The translations under genes were made by a program, and so were the position numbers. A DNA stretch of 64,000 nt, taken from Nocardioides sp. Kera G14. GTDB taxonomy: Bacteria > Actinomycetota > Actinomycetes > Propionibacteriales > Nocardioidaceae. The number at the start of each line of letters is the position of its first letter. The first letter of the stretch is position 1. Positions 8,907-16,313 of this stretch are shown here, one piece after another. The stretch is from assembly GCF_020715565.1 (NCBI RefSeq), contig NZ_CP085839.1:1860001-1924000 (forward strand), in the 5' to 3' direction. The notes beneath the pieces were generated by a model. The model had not been told where the DNA came from and did no database searches. It saw nothing but the letters and a program-made list of their open reading frames with translations.

Positions 8907-9128
8907 ATGACGTCGCGTGCAAAGACTCCGCTGCCCCTTCGCCTGATGCCGGTCCTCCGGCTCGCCCTGGCGCTCCTCTTCCTGGCCATCGCCGCGCTCC
9001 TGCTCGTGGTGGTGCCGGCGATCGCGTGGCATGACCACCACTCGCACCACTACTCGACGTGGGGCACCATCGCGGGGCTCGGCTTCGCCGCGATCGTGAT
9101 CCTGCTGCTGGCCGCGTCGACGTGGTGA
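8907..9128 (+). CDS. DUF2975-type membrane protein, N-terminal half
   Basis: A 73-residue protein with two predicted membrane helices (about residues 14-40 and 53-70) and a His-rich loop HDHHSHHY between them. It matches only the first half of the usual four-helix DUF2975 protein of about 160 residues. The second half continues in the -1 frame from 9125. The stop TGA of this gene overlaps a GTG of the next (GTGA), so either this is a real two-gene split with coupled translation or a one-base change broke a single gene. Confidence 0.6.
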   Translation: MTSRAKTPLPLRLMPVLRLALALLFLAIAALLLVVVPAIAWHDHHSHHYSTWGTIAGLGFAAIVILLLAASTW

Positions 9129-9421
9129 TCGTCTGCACGTGGAAGCTGCTCACCCTCGTCCAGCGCGATGAGATCTTCAGCGCCGCCTCGGACGCGTGGG
9201 TCACCGGCATCGTCCGGACGGTGGGGGCCGGCTGGCTCCTGCTCGCGGCCACCGCGCCTTACTTCTACTGGCTCGCCGAGAGCGACGATGCCCCGGGCGT
9301 CATGCTGGTCGGCTTCGTCCTCGGCCTGATCGCCACGGCCGCCCTCCTGCTGATGCTGGTCCTGCGCGAGCTCCTCCGCCGCGCCACCGCGCTCCGTGCC
9401 GATCTCGACGAGGTGATCTGA
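9125..9421 (+). CDS. DUF2975-type membrane protein, C-terminal half
   Basis: A 98-residue product if the GTG at 9125 is used; GTG 9122 is the alternative. It carries the second pair of helices (around residues 25-45 and 55-80) and the DUF2975-like segment LLTLVQRDEIFSAASDAWV between halves. The basic C-terminal tail ends 1 base before the HTH gene. Together with the 8907 gene it would give a normal-length DUF2975 protein of about 170 residues. No slippery heptamer is visible at the junction, which argues against programmed frameshifting. Confidence 0.55.
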   Translation: MIVCTWKLLTLVQRDEIFSAASDAWVTGIVRTVGAGWLLLAATAPYFYWLAESDDAPGVMLVGFVLGLIATAALLLMLVLRELLRRATALRADLDEVI

Positions 9422-9422
9422 G

Positions 9423-9626
9423 ATGGCGATCGTGGTCCGCATCGACGTCGAGCTCGCGAAGCGCAAGATGAGCGTCGGCGAGTTCGCCGAACGCGTCGGC
9501 CTCACCCCCGCCAACGTCGCCGTGCTCAAGAACGGCCGCGCCAAGGCGGTCCGCTTCTCGACCCTCGAGGCGATGTGCCGGGTGCTGGAGTGCCAGCCCG
9601 GCGATCTCCTCGAATACGTCGAATAG
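9423..9626 (+). CDS. small Cro/CI-type HTH regulator
   Basis: A 67-residue one-domain XRE-family protein of the short YozG-like class. The helix-turn-helix is visible as 'KMSVGEFAERVGLTPANVAVLKNGRAKAV' with the recognition helix around residues 27-38, followed by the typical 'FSTLEAMCRVLECQPGDLLEY'. This class is regularly encoded directly after DUF2975 proteins, and here the start is 1 base past the upstream stop. It probably controls its own two- or three-gene operon. The stop codon lies within the first unit of a 22-bp repeat array. Confidence 0.85.
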   Translation: MAIVVRIDVELAKRKMSVGEFAERVGLTPANVAVLKNGRAKAVRFSTLEAMCRVLECQPGDLLEYVE

Positions 9627-9681
9627 GCAGTCCCTCACCGCCGAGAGGGCGCTCCGTCACCCTCGAGAGAGCAGGCGCTCG
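9616..9681 (+). repeat. 22-bp tandem repeat array after the HTH gene
   Basis: Three 22-bp units: 9616-9637 begins ACGTCGAATAGG and includes the HTH gene's TAG, 9638-9659 begins CCGCCGAGAGGG, and 9660-9681 begins CCCTCGAGAG. The middle unit matches a unit of the 10677 array (read on the other strand) at about 19 of 22 positions. The array fills the gap before the DUF2332 gene at 9702. Confidence 0.65.
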
Positions 9682-9701
9682 CACGGGAGCATGATGGCGA
9701 C

Positions 9702-10679
9702 GTGCTGCTCTTCGATGACATCGCCGCCGAATACCGGGACTTCGCGTCGTACGCCGACGGCGACTCACCGACGTTCGCGGACTGGGCCGGCCGGCTGGCC
9801 GAGGACGCAGAGGTCATCGCCTGGCTCGCGGACCTGCCCGCCATCAAGCACCAGCCGAACCTGGTCTTCGCGGCAGCACGGTTCCACGGCGTACCCGCGC
9901 CCGGCCCCTACACGGCGCTCCGCGAGGCGCTGCTCGGCCCCGACGGAGCGGCCATCCGGCGCACGATCCTGACGCATGCGACGCAGACCAACGAGGTCGG
10001 CCGACTGGCGACGCTGCTGCCCGCCTTCGCCCAGATCGAAGGTCCGCTGGCGTTGATCGAGGTCGGCGCCTCGGCAGGCCTCTGCCTCTATCCGGACCGC
10101 TGGTCGTACGACTGGACGACCGACTCGGGCGCGGTACGGCTGGGCGACGGGCCGGCACTCGAGTGCCGGGTGAAGGGTGAGGCCCCACTGCCGACCCAGC
10201 TGCCCGACGTCGCCTGGCGCGGCGGCATCGACCTCAACCCCCTCGACGTGACCGACACGGACGACATGACGTGGCTGGAGACCCTGGTCTGGCCCGAGCA
10301 TGACGACCGCCGCGAGCGGCTGCGCACGGCCGTCGACGTGGCGCGGAGCAGCCCGCCGCGAATCGTCCGGGGTGACCTCCTGACCGAGTTGCCTGCGCTG
10401 GTCGAGGAGGCGTCGTCGTACGGCACTGTGGTCGTCTTCCACTCCGCGGTCATCGCCTATCTCACTCCTGAGGACCGCCTGCGGTTCGAGGCGCTCGTCC
10501 GCGGACTGGTCGCCGACGGCATGTGTCACTGGGTGAGCAACGAGGGCAAGCGCGTGATCCCGTCGATCACGGCGACGGGGCCGGTGATTCCCGAGGAGAA
10601 GCAGATGTTCGTCCTCGGCCTCGACGGCCAGGCCCTGGCGCACACCCACGGACACGGCCGGTTCATGCGCTGGCTGTGA
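9702..10679 (+). CDS. DUF2332 family protein
   Basis: A 325-residue protein recognised as DUF2332, a family common in actinobacteria. Its central segment 'ALIEVGASAGLCLYPDRWSYDW' resembles the glycine-rich loop of SAM-dependent methyltransferases, and a later 'VVVFHSAVIAYL' fits the next strands, so a methyltransferase-like fold is plausible but activity is unknown. It starts with GTG at 9702. Its stop codon coincides with the first base of a 22-bp repeat array, and the convergent fadA6 ends 70 bases away. Confidence 0.7.
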   Translation: MLLFDDIAAEYRDFASYADGDSPTFADWAGRLAEDAEVIAWLADLPAIKHQPNLVFAAARFHGVPAPGPYTALREALLGPDGAAIRRTILTHATQTNEVGRLATLLPAFAQIEGPLALIEVGASAGLCLYPDRWSYDWTTDSGAVRLGDGPALECRVKGEAPLPTQLPDVAWRGGIDLNPLDVTDTDDMTWLETLVWPEHDDRRERLRTAVDVARSSPPRIVRGDLLTELPALVEEASSYGTVVVFHSAVIAYLTPEDRLRFEALVRGLVADGMCHWVSNEGKRVIPSITATGPVIPEEKQMFVLGLDGQALAHTHGHGRFMRWL

Positions 10680-10764
10680 GCAGGGCACCTCTCGGGCGTG
10701 CGGGGCCGCCCTTTGGGCGGTGAGTGAGCGCCCTTTCGGCGGTGAGGTCAGACCCTTTCGATGA
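10677..10764 (-). repeat. 22-bp tandem repeat array between DUF2332 and fadA6
   Basis: Four 22-bp units read on the minus strand (10743-10764, 10721-10742, 10699-10720, 10677-10698). The best unit begins CCGCCGAAAGGGCG and ends CTCACTCA. The array spans both convergent stop codons, those of DUF2332 (10677-10679) and fadA6 (10748-10750). Units can fold as hairpins through GCCCTTTGGGC-type palindromes, so a role in termination is possible. Confidence 0.65.
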
Positions 10765-11911
10765 TCGTCACGTTGGCCTGGCCGCCGCCCTCGCACATCG
10801 TCTGGAGGCCGTAGCGGCCGCCGGTGCGCTCGAGCTCGTTGAGCAGGGTCGTCATCAGGCGGGTGCCGGTGGCGCCGATCGGGTGCCCGAGGGCGATCCC
10901 GCCGCCGTTCACGTTCACACGGTCGAGCGGGATCCCCAGTTCATCCGACCACGCCAGCACCACACTCGCGAACGCCTCGTTGCACTCGAAGAGATCGATG
11001 TCCTCGACGCCCATCCCGGCCTTCTCCAGCGCATGCCGCGTCGCCCGGATCGGGCCGGTGAGCATCCACACCGGGTCGTCGCCGCGCACCGAGAGGTGAT
11101 GGATCCGGGCCCGCGGCTTCAGTCCGTACGTCGACACCGCCTCCTCGGACGCGATCAGCAACGCCGAGGCGGCGTCGCAGATCTGCGACGCCACGGCGGC
11201 GGTGATCCGGCCGCCCGGCGCCAGCGGCTCGAGACCGGCCATCTTCTCCAGCGAGGTGTCACGGACGCACTCGTCGGTGTCGAAGACGCCGCCGTCCGCC
11301 AGCGTCACGGGCGCGATCTGGTCCTTGAACCGCCCCTCGTCGATCGCGATCCTCGCCCTCTGGTGTGACGCCAGCGCGAACTCCTCCATCCGCTCACGCG
11401 GGATCCCCCACTTCTCGGCGATCATCTCCGCCGAGCGGAACTGGGAGACCTCCTGGTCGCCGTAGCGAGCCAGCCAGCCGGGCGACTCGGCGAAGGGCGT
11501 CGAGAACCCGAACTGCTGTCCGACGATCATGGCCGCCGAGATCGGGATGGCGCTCATGTTCTGCACCCCGCCGGCCACCACGAGCGACTGCGTCCCTGAC
11601 ATCACCCCCTGGGCGGCGAAGTGCACCGCCTGCTGCGACGATCCACACTGCCGGTCGATCGTGACACCAGGCACCTCGTCGGGCAGGCCGGCGACGAGCC
11701 ACGCGGTGCGGGCGACGTCGCCGGCCTGGGAGCCGATGGTGTCGCAGCAGCCCAGGATCACGTCGTCGACCAGTACCGGGTCGAGGTCGACGCGGCCCAT
11801 GAGCTCGCGCAGCACGTGCGCGCCCAGGTCGGCCGAGTGCACGGCGGCGAGGGAACCGCCGCGCTTCCCGACCGGCGTGCGGACCGCGTCGACGATGTAG
11901 GCCTCACCCAT
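10748..11911 (-). CDS. fadA6: FadA6-type thiolase of HIP catabolism
   Basis: A 387-residue thiolase, matching M. tuberculosis FadA6 (386 aa) in length. It would cleave beta-ketoacyl-CoA made from the opened C/D rings. The acyl-carrying Cys is Cys89 in DRQCGSS; GHPIGATG near residue 343 supplies the active-site His, and TMCEGGGQ near the C-terminus supplies the second Cys. It is the third gene of the minus-strand operon fadE30-ipdF-fadA6, with a 14-base gap to ipdF. Its stop lies in a 22-bp repeat unit. The mycobacterial neighbour kstR2 is missing here. Confidence 0.92.
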   Translation of the reverse strand: MGEAYIVDAVRTPVGKRGGSLAAVHSADLGAHVLRELMGRVDLDPVLVDDVILGCCDTIGSQAGDVARTAWLVAGLPDEVPGVTIDRQCGSSQQAVHFAAQGVMSGTQSLVVAGGVQNMSAIPISAAMIVGQQFGFSTPFAESPGWLARYGDQEVSQFRSAEMIAEKWGIPRERMEEFALASHQRARIAIDEGRFKDQIAPVTLADGGVFDTDECVRDTSLEKMAGLEPLAPGGRITAAVASQICDAASALLIASEEAVSTYGLKPRARIHHLSVRGDDPVWMLTGPIRATRHALEKAGMGVEDIDLFECNEAFASVVLAWSDELGIPLDRVNVNGGGIALGHPIGATGTRLMTTLLNELERTGGRYGLQTMCEGGGQANVTIIERV

Positions 11912-11925
11912 GATTCACGCCCTTC

Positions 11926-12720
11926 TCATGCACGCTGACTCGACACGGACACGACCTCGCCCGTGAGATAGCTCGAATATCCACTGGCCAGGAAGACCAT
12001 CACGTTGGCGACCTCCCACGGCTCGGCCGCACGTCCGAAGGCCTCCCGTGAGGTCAGCTCCTCCAACAGCTCGTCCGAGGTCACCTTGGCGAGGAAGGCG
12101 TGCATCGCCAGCGACGGCGCCACCGCATTGACTCGGACGCCGTACGGCGCCAGGTCGATCGCGGCGCACCGGGTCAGCGCCATCACGCCGGCCTTCGCGG
12201 CGGCGTAGTGCGCCTGCCCCTCCTGGGCCCGCCAGCCGATCACGGAGGCGTTGTTGACGATCACGCCGCCGCGACCGGAGTCCTTCATCCGCTGACCGGC
12301 GGCCCGGACGCAGCGGAAGGTGCCCGTCAGCGAGATGTCCAGCACGCGCGACCACTGCTCGTCGGTCATCTCCAGCACCGACGCGGTCCCGCCGAGGCCG
12401 GCGTTGTTGACCATCACGTCCACACCGCCGTACGTCGTCGCTGCCTCCAGCAGCGCCTGGACGTCGTCCTCGACGGTGACGTCGCTGACCATCGTGGTGA
12501 CGCGGCCCTCGCCGAACTCGGCCCCGAGGGACTCGGCCGCCTCCTTGAGCCGGCGCTCGTGGGTGTCGCCGATCACGACGTGCCGCGCGCCCTCCTCGAG
12601 GGCGCGTCGGACGACCGAGGCGCCGATGCCGGCTCCGGCGCCGGCGGTCACGACGACCACCTTGTCGTCGAGCAGGCCGTGGCCCGGCACATAGGTCGGG
12701 GCGGTCTTGAGTGAGGTCAT
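11926..12720 (-). CDS. ipdF: IpdF, SDR of HIP-CoA catabolism
   Basis: A 264-residue SDR, equal in size to M. tuberculosis IpdF (Rv3559c, 262 aa) and in the same place between fadA6 and fadE30. The cofactor motif is a variant, TAGAGAGIG, near residue 25; NNAG and the catalytic YAAAK with the upstream Ser (NNASVIGW) are all present. IpdF is linked to oxidation of the 5-hydroxy HIP-CoA branch. The ATG at 12720 is chosen because it overlaps the fadE30 stop (ATGA); the longer open frame upstream lies over fadE30. Confidence 0.88.
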   Translation of the reverse strand: MTSLKTAPTYVPGHGLLDDKVVVVTAGAGAGIGASVVRRALEEGARHVVIGDTHERRLKEAAESLGAEFGEGRVTTMVSDVTVEDDVQALLEAATTYGGVDVMVNNAGLGGTASVLEMTDEQWSRVLDISLTGTFRCVRAAGQRMKDSGRGGVIVNNASVIGWRAQEGQAHYAAAKAGVMALTRCAAIDLAPYGVRVNAVAPSLAMHAFLAKVTSDELLEELTSREAFGRAAEPWEVANVMVFLASGYSSYLTGEVVSVSSQRA

Positions 12721-13895
12721 GCACGCGCCTCCTGCGCAGATGGCGAGCCCTTCGGCTCGCGAGGGAGGCCGAGCACACGCTCGGCGAGGATGTTCTTCTG
12801 GATCTCGTCGCTGCCGCCGTAGATCGTGTCGGCGCGGGAGAAGAGGAAGAGACGCTGCCAACGGTCAGCGTCGGGCTCGAGCAGGAGCCCCGAGGGCCCG
12901 AGGACGTCCATCGCGAGCTCGCCGAGTCGCTGGTGCCAGTTGGCCCAGACCAGCTTGGCGATCGACTCCGCGCCGGCCGCCGGAGAACCCAGCGAGCGCA
13001 GGGCGTTGACCCGCATCACCTCGAGCTCGATCCTCAGCCGCTCGAGCCGGGAGGCGACCAGCGGATCGTCCGCGGCACCGTTCCCCGTCGCGACGGAGAC
13101 CAGATCGCCCAGCTCCCGCTGGAAGCCGACCTGTTGGCCGAGCGTCGAGACGCCGCGCTCGAACCCGAGCAGCGCCATCGCGACCTTCCACCCGTCCCCG
13201 ACCTCACCCACGACGAGGTCGGCGGAGGTCCGCGCCCCGGTGAAGAAGACCTCGTTGAACTCCGAGCCGCCGGTCAGCTGCTCGATCGGCCGCACCTCGA
13301 TGCCCGGTTGGTCGAGCGGTACGAGGAGGAAGGAGAGTCCCGCCTGGCGCGAGGAGCCGGCCTCAGTCCGGGCGAGCACGAAGATCCAGTCGGACAGGTG
13401 CGCCATCGACGTCCAGATCTTCTGCCCGTCGACCACCCACTCGTCGCCGTCGAGGCGTGCCCGGGTCGAGACCGACGCGAGGTCGGATCCTGCGCCCGGC
13501 TCGGAGTAGCCCTGGCACCACAGCTCCTCCACCGACAGGATCGTGGGGAGGAAGCGCTCCTTCTGCTCCGGCGTGCCGAAGGCGATCAGCGTCGGACCGA
13601 GCAACTGCTCGCCGAGATGGTTGACCGTCGCCGGCGCGTCGGACCGGGCGTACTCCTCGTGGAAGATCACCTGCTGGGCGATCGACAGGCCACGGCCGCC
13701 GTACTCCGTCGGCCACCCGAGGCCCGTCCACCCGTGCTCGGCGAGAAGCCGGTTCCACGCGAGCCGCTCCTCGTGCGCCTGGTGGTCGCGGCCCGGGCCG
13801 CCGAGGCCTCGCAGCGCCGCGAACTCGCCCACGAGATGGGCGTCGAGCCACGAGCGCACCTCGAGACGGAACTTCTCATCGCTCGTGTCGGTCAC
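12717..13895 (-). CDS. fadE30: FadE30-type acyl-CoA dehydrogenase (HIP-CoA)
   Basis: A 392-residue acyl-CoA dehydrogenase (M. tuberculosis FadE30 is 385 aa) that would introduce the double bond in HIP-CoA after FadD3 activation. Visible signatures are WPTEYGGRG (N-terminal domain), GYSEPGAGSDLASVSTRA and DGQKIWTS (FAD/substrate region), and the C-terminal YGGSDEIQKNILAERVLGLPRE. It is divergent from fadD3 across a 37-base gap that contains a KstR-type box. Near its 3' end a GC-rich hairpin (12743-12760) lies within the coding sequence. Confidence 0.92.
   Translation of the reverse strand: MTDTSDEKFRLEVRSWLDAHLVGEFAALRGLGGPGRDHQAHEERLAWNRLLAEHGWTGLGWPTEYGGRGLSIAQQVIFHEEYARSDAPATVNHLGEQLLGPTLIAFGTPEQKERFLPTILSVEELWCQGYSEPGAGSDLASVSTRARLDGDEWVVDGQKIWTSMAHLSDWIFVLARTEAGSSRQAGLSFLLVPLDQPGIEVRPIEQLTGGSEFNEVFFTGARTSADLVVGEVGDGWKVAMALLGFERGVSTLGQQVGFQRELGDLVSVATGNGAADDPLVASRLERLRIELEVMRVNALRSLGSPAAGAESIAKLVWANWHQRLGELAMDVLGPSGLLLEPDADRWQRLFLFSRADTIYGGSDEIQKNILAERVLGLPREPKGSPSAQEARA
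12743..12760. other. intragenic hairpin near the fadE30 3' end
   Basis: Perfect 7-bp arms GCGAGCC and GGCTCGC around a CTTC loop. It lies 23 bases before the ipdF start and could form in the transcript, lowering or timing translation of ipdF. Structure only; no function shown. Confidence 0.4.
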
Positions 13896-13905
13896 CTCCG
13901 CATAG

Positions 13906-13919
13906 TAGAACTTGTTCTA
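13906..13919. promoter_or_regulatory. KstR-type operator, fadE30 / fadD3 divergent promoter
   Basis: TAGAACTTGTTCTA has perfect TAGAAC/GTTCTA arms and fits TnnAACnnGTTnnA. It lies between starts at 13895 and 13933, so it can block both directions. The gap is only 37 bases, so both mRNAs must have very short leaders. The mycobacterial KstR2 pattern (CAAG...CTTG) is not present. Confidence 0.85.
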
Positions 13920-13932
13920 GTTTCGCGCTAGC

Positions 13933-15462
13933 GTGACCCCTGTGACTCTGCCGACCGACGGGACGCACACCATCCCGGCCGCACTCGAGGCCGCCGCCCA
14001 GCGATTCGGCTCGAGGCCCGCGTACGTCGAGGGTGGTATCACCACGACGTACGCCGATCTTCTCGCCCGCGTCCGCGAGGCTGCGCGCCGCTATGTCGCC
14101 CTCGGCGTCGAGCCCGGCGACCGGATCGCGCTGTGGGCGCCCAACAGCGTCGACTGGGTCGTCGCCGGCCTCGGCATCTCGTACGCCGGCGGGACGCTCG
14201 TGCCGATCAACAGCCGCTACACGGGGCACGAGGCGGCCGATCTCGTCAGTCGCTCCGCCGCGCGCGTGGTGGTCGTCGACGACGGCTTCCTCGGCCGCAC
14301 CCAGGCGGCCGACCTGGAGGCGGCCGGCGTGAGCGCCAGGATCGTCACCCTCCACGAGTCCGACACCCACCTCGCGCTCTGCAGCGTCGACGCGACGCAC
14401 GTCGCCGTGGACGTCGTGATCGACCGTGCCGACGCCGTGACGCCGGACGACGTCGCCGACATCCTCTTCACCTCCGGCACCACCGGCCGACCGAAGGGCG
14501 CCATGACCGCCCACCGTCAGACGGTCGGCGTCGCGCGCGTGTGGGGTGAGCTCGGCGGCGTGACGGAGTCCGACCGCTACCTGGTCGTGAACCCGTTCTT
14601 CCACTCGTTCGGCTACAAGGTCGGCATCGTCACCGCGCTGCTCACGGGCGCGACGCTCTACCCGGTGGCGGCCTTCGACGTCGATGCGGTGATGACCCTG
14701 ATCGAGGACGAGCGGATCACCGTCCTTCCGGGTGCGCCGACGATCTACCAGTCCCTGTTGACCGCGCCGGGCCGCGACAAGCACGACCTGTCGTCCCTCC
14801 GCCTGGCCGTCACCGGTGCCGCCGTCGTCCCGGTGGTGCTCATCGAGCGGATGCGCGCCTCGCCCGACGAGGGCGGCCTGGGCATCGACACCGTCGTCAC
14901 CGCCTTCGGCATGACCGAGGCCGTCGTGGTGTCCATGGCCCGCGACGGCGACCCGGCCGAGCTCGTCGCCTCCACCTGCGGGCGGGCGATCCCGGGCATG
15001 GAGGTCATGCTCGGCACGGGTGACGAGCTGTTGGTCCGCGGCGAGTTCGTGATGCTCGGCTACCTCGACGACCCGGCCGCCACGGCCGAGGCCATCGACG
15101 CCGACGGCTGGCTCCACACCGGCGACATCGCGACCCTCGACGCGGACGGGAACCTCCGGATCACCGACCGGCTCAAGGACATGTACATCTGCGGTGGCTT
15201 CAACGTCTACCCCGCTGAGGTCGAGCAGGTCCTCATGCGCATGCCCGGCGTGAGTGACGTCGCCGTCGTCGGCGTACCTGACGAGCGGATGGGCGAAGTG
15301 GGCAAGGCGTACGTCGTCGGGTCGGCGTCACCCGACGATCTGGTCGCCTACGCCAAGGAGCACCTCGCCAACTTCAAGGTGCCGCGCTTTGTGGAGCTGG
15401 TCGAAGCCCTGCCGCGCAACCCCTCCGGAAAAGTGCTCAAGACCGAATTGAGGCAGGCATGA
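13933..15462 (+). CDS. fadD3: FadD3, HIP-CoA ligase
   Basis: A 509-residue acyl-CoA/AMP ligase, matching M. tuberculosis FadD3 (507 aa), which activates HIP, the C/D ring remnant, to HIP-CoA. The P-loop FTSGTTGRPKG lies near residues 178-188, the adenylate motif YLDDPAATAEAIDADGWLHTGD follows, and the C-terminal catalytic Lys is in PSGKVLKTEL. GTG at 13933 or 13942 are both possible starts 9 bases apart. It starts 14 bases after a KstR-type box and overlaps the next gene by ATGA. Confidence 0.93.
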   Translation: MTPVTLPTDGTHTIPAALEAAAQRFGSRPAYVEGGITTTYADLLARVREAARRYVALGVEPGDRIALWAPNSVDWVVAGLGISYAGGTLVPINSRYTGHEAADLVSRSAARVVVVDDGFLGRTQAADLEAAGVSARIVTLHESDTHLALCSVDATHVAVDVVIDRADAVTPDDVADILFTSGTTGRPKGAMTAHRQTVGVARVWGELGGVTESDRYLVVNPFFHSFGYKVGIVTALLTGATLYPVAAFDVDAVMTLIEDERITVLPGAPTIYQSLLTAPGRDKHDLSSLRLAVTGAAVVPVVLIERMRASPDEGGLGIDTVVTAFGMTEAVVVSMARDGDPAELVASTCGRAIPGMEVMLGTGDELLVRGEFVMLGYLDDPAATAEAIDADGWLHTGDIATLDADGNLRITDRLKDMYICGGFNVYPAEVEQVLMRMPGVSDVAVVGVPDERMGEVGKAYVVGSASPDDLVAYAKEHLANFKVPRFVELVEALPRNPSGKVLKTELRQA

Positions 15463-16313
15463 GCGAGGTCGTGACCTACGAGGTCGTCGACGGTGTCGCG
15501 TGGGTGCGGCTCAACCGCCCGGAGTACCGAAACGCCCAGAACTCCGCGATGACCTACGCCCTCGACGCCGCCTTCACCCGGGCCGTCGACGACGCCGAGG
15601 TGAAGGTCATCGTCCTCGCCGGCAACGGCGACCACTTCAGCGCCGGGCACGACATCGGGACCCCCGGACGCGACGTCGACGTCGAGTTCGAGCGCAAGGC
15701 CGTGATGTGGTGGACACACGTCGACCGCGAGGGCGCCGACCTGCGCTTCGCCCGTGAGTCCGAGGTCTACCTCGGCATGTGCCGGCGGTGGCGGGAGATC
15801 CCCAAGCCCGTCATCGCGATGGTGCACGGCGCCTGCATCGCCGGCGGACTGATGCTGGCCTGGTCGTGTGACTTCATCGTCGCGAGCGAGGACGCGTTCT
15901 TCTCCGATCCCGTGGTGCGGATGGGGATCCCCGGGGTGGAGTACTTCGCCCACCCATGGGTGACCAATCCCCGCGCCGCGAAGGAGCTGCTCTTCACGGG
16001 CGACCGGTTCGGCGCCGTACGCGCGCACGAGCTCGGCATGGTCAACCACGTCGTACCGCGCGAGGAGCTCGAGGACTTCGTGTCGGCCATGGCGCAGCGG
16101 ATCGCCGCGATGCCACAGTTCGGGCTGGCCCTGACGAAGCGCGCGGTCAACCAGGCCGAGGACCTGATGGGAATGCGCTCAGGCATGGACTCGGTCTTCG
16201 GACTCCACCACGTCGCCCACGCCCACAATGCGGAGGTCTCGACGGACTCACTCGGCGGACTCGACGCGAAGTCGATGGCCGCACAGAACAAGGCGGCCGC
16301 AGATGGATCTTGA
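15459..16313 (+). CDS. enoyl-CoA hydratase/isomerase family protein, extra gene in the HIP operon
   Basis: A 284-residue crotonase-family protein. The oxyanion-hole elements are FSAGHDIGTPGRD (near 63-75) and GACIAGGLMLAW, followed by an acidic active-site region VRMGIPGVEYFAHPW. It starts with an ATGA overlap with fadD3 and overlaps fadE31 by 11 bases, so it is fully embedded in the operon. In M. tuberculosis fadD3 and fadE31 are adjacent with no hydratase between them. A hydration step after FadE31/FadE32 dehydrogenation is the obvious guess. Confidence 0.85.
   Translation: MSEVVTYEVVDGVAWVRLNRPEYRNAQNSAMTYALDAAFTRAVDDAEVKVIVLAGNGDHFSAGHDIGTPGRDVDVEFERKAVMWWTHVDREGADLRFARESEVYLGMCRRWREIPKPVIAMVHGACIAGGLMLAWSCDFIVASEDAFFSDPVVRMGIPGVEYFAHPWVTNPRAAKELLFTGDRFGAVRAHELGMVNHVVPREELEDFVSAMAQRIAAMPQFGLALTKRAVNQAEDLMGMRSGMDSVFGLHHVAHAHNAEVSTDSLGGLDAKSMAAQNKAAADGS

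Noticed and set aside
9100..9140. Programmed -1 frameshift joining the two DUF2975 halves
   Set aside because: No X XXY YYZ heptamer or clear downstream pseudoknot was seen, and a GTGA overlap offers a simpler reading.
13906..13919. A KstR2-type operator between fadE30 and fadD3
   Set aside because: The CAAG...CTTG pattern is absent; the sequence fits the KstR pattern instead.
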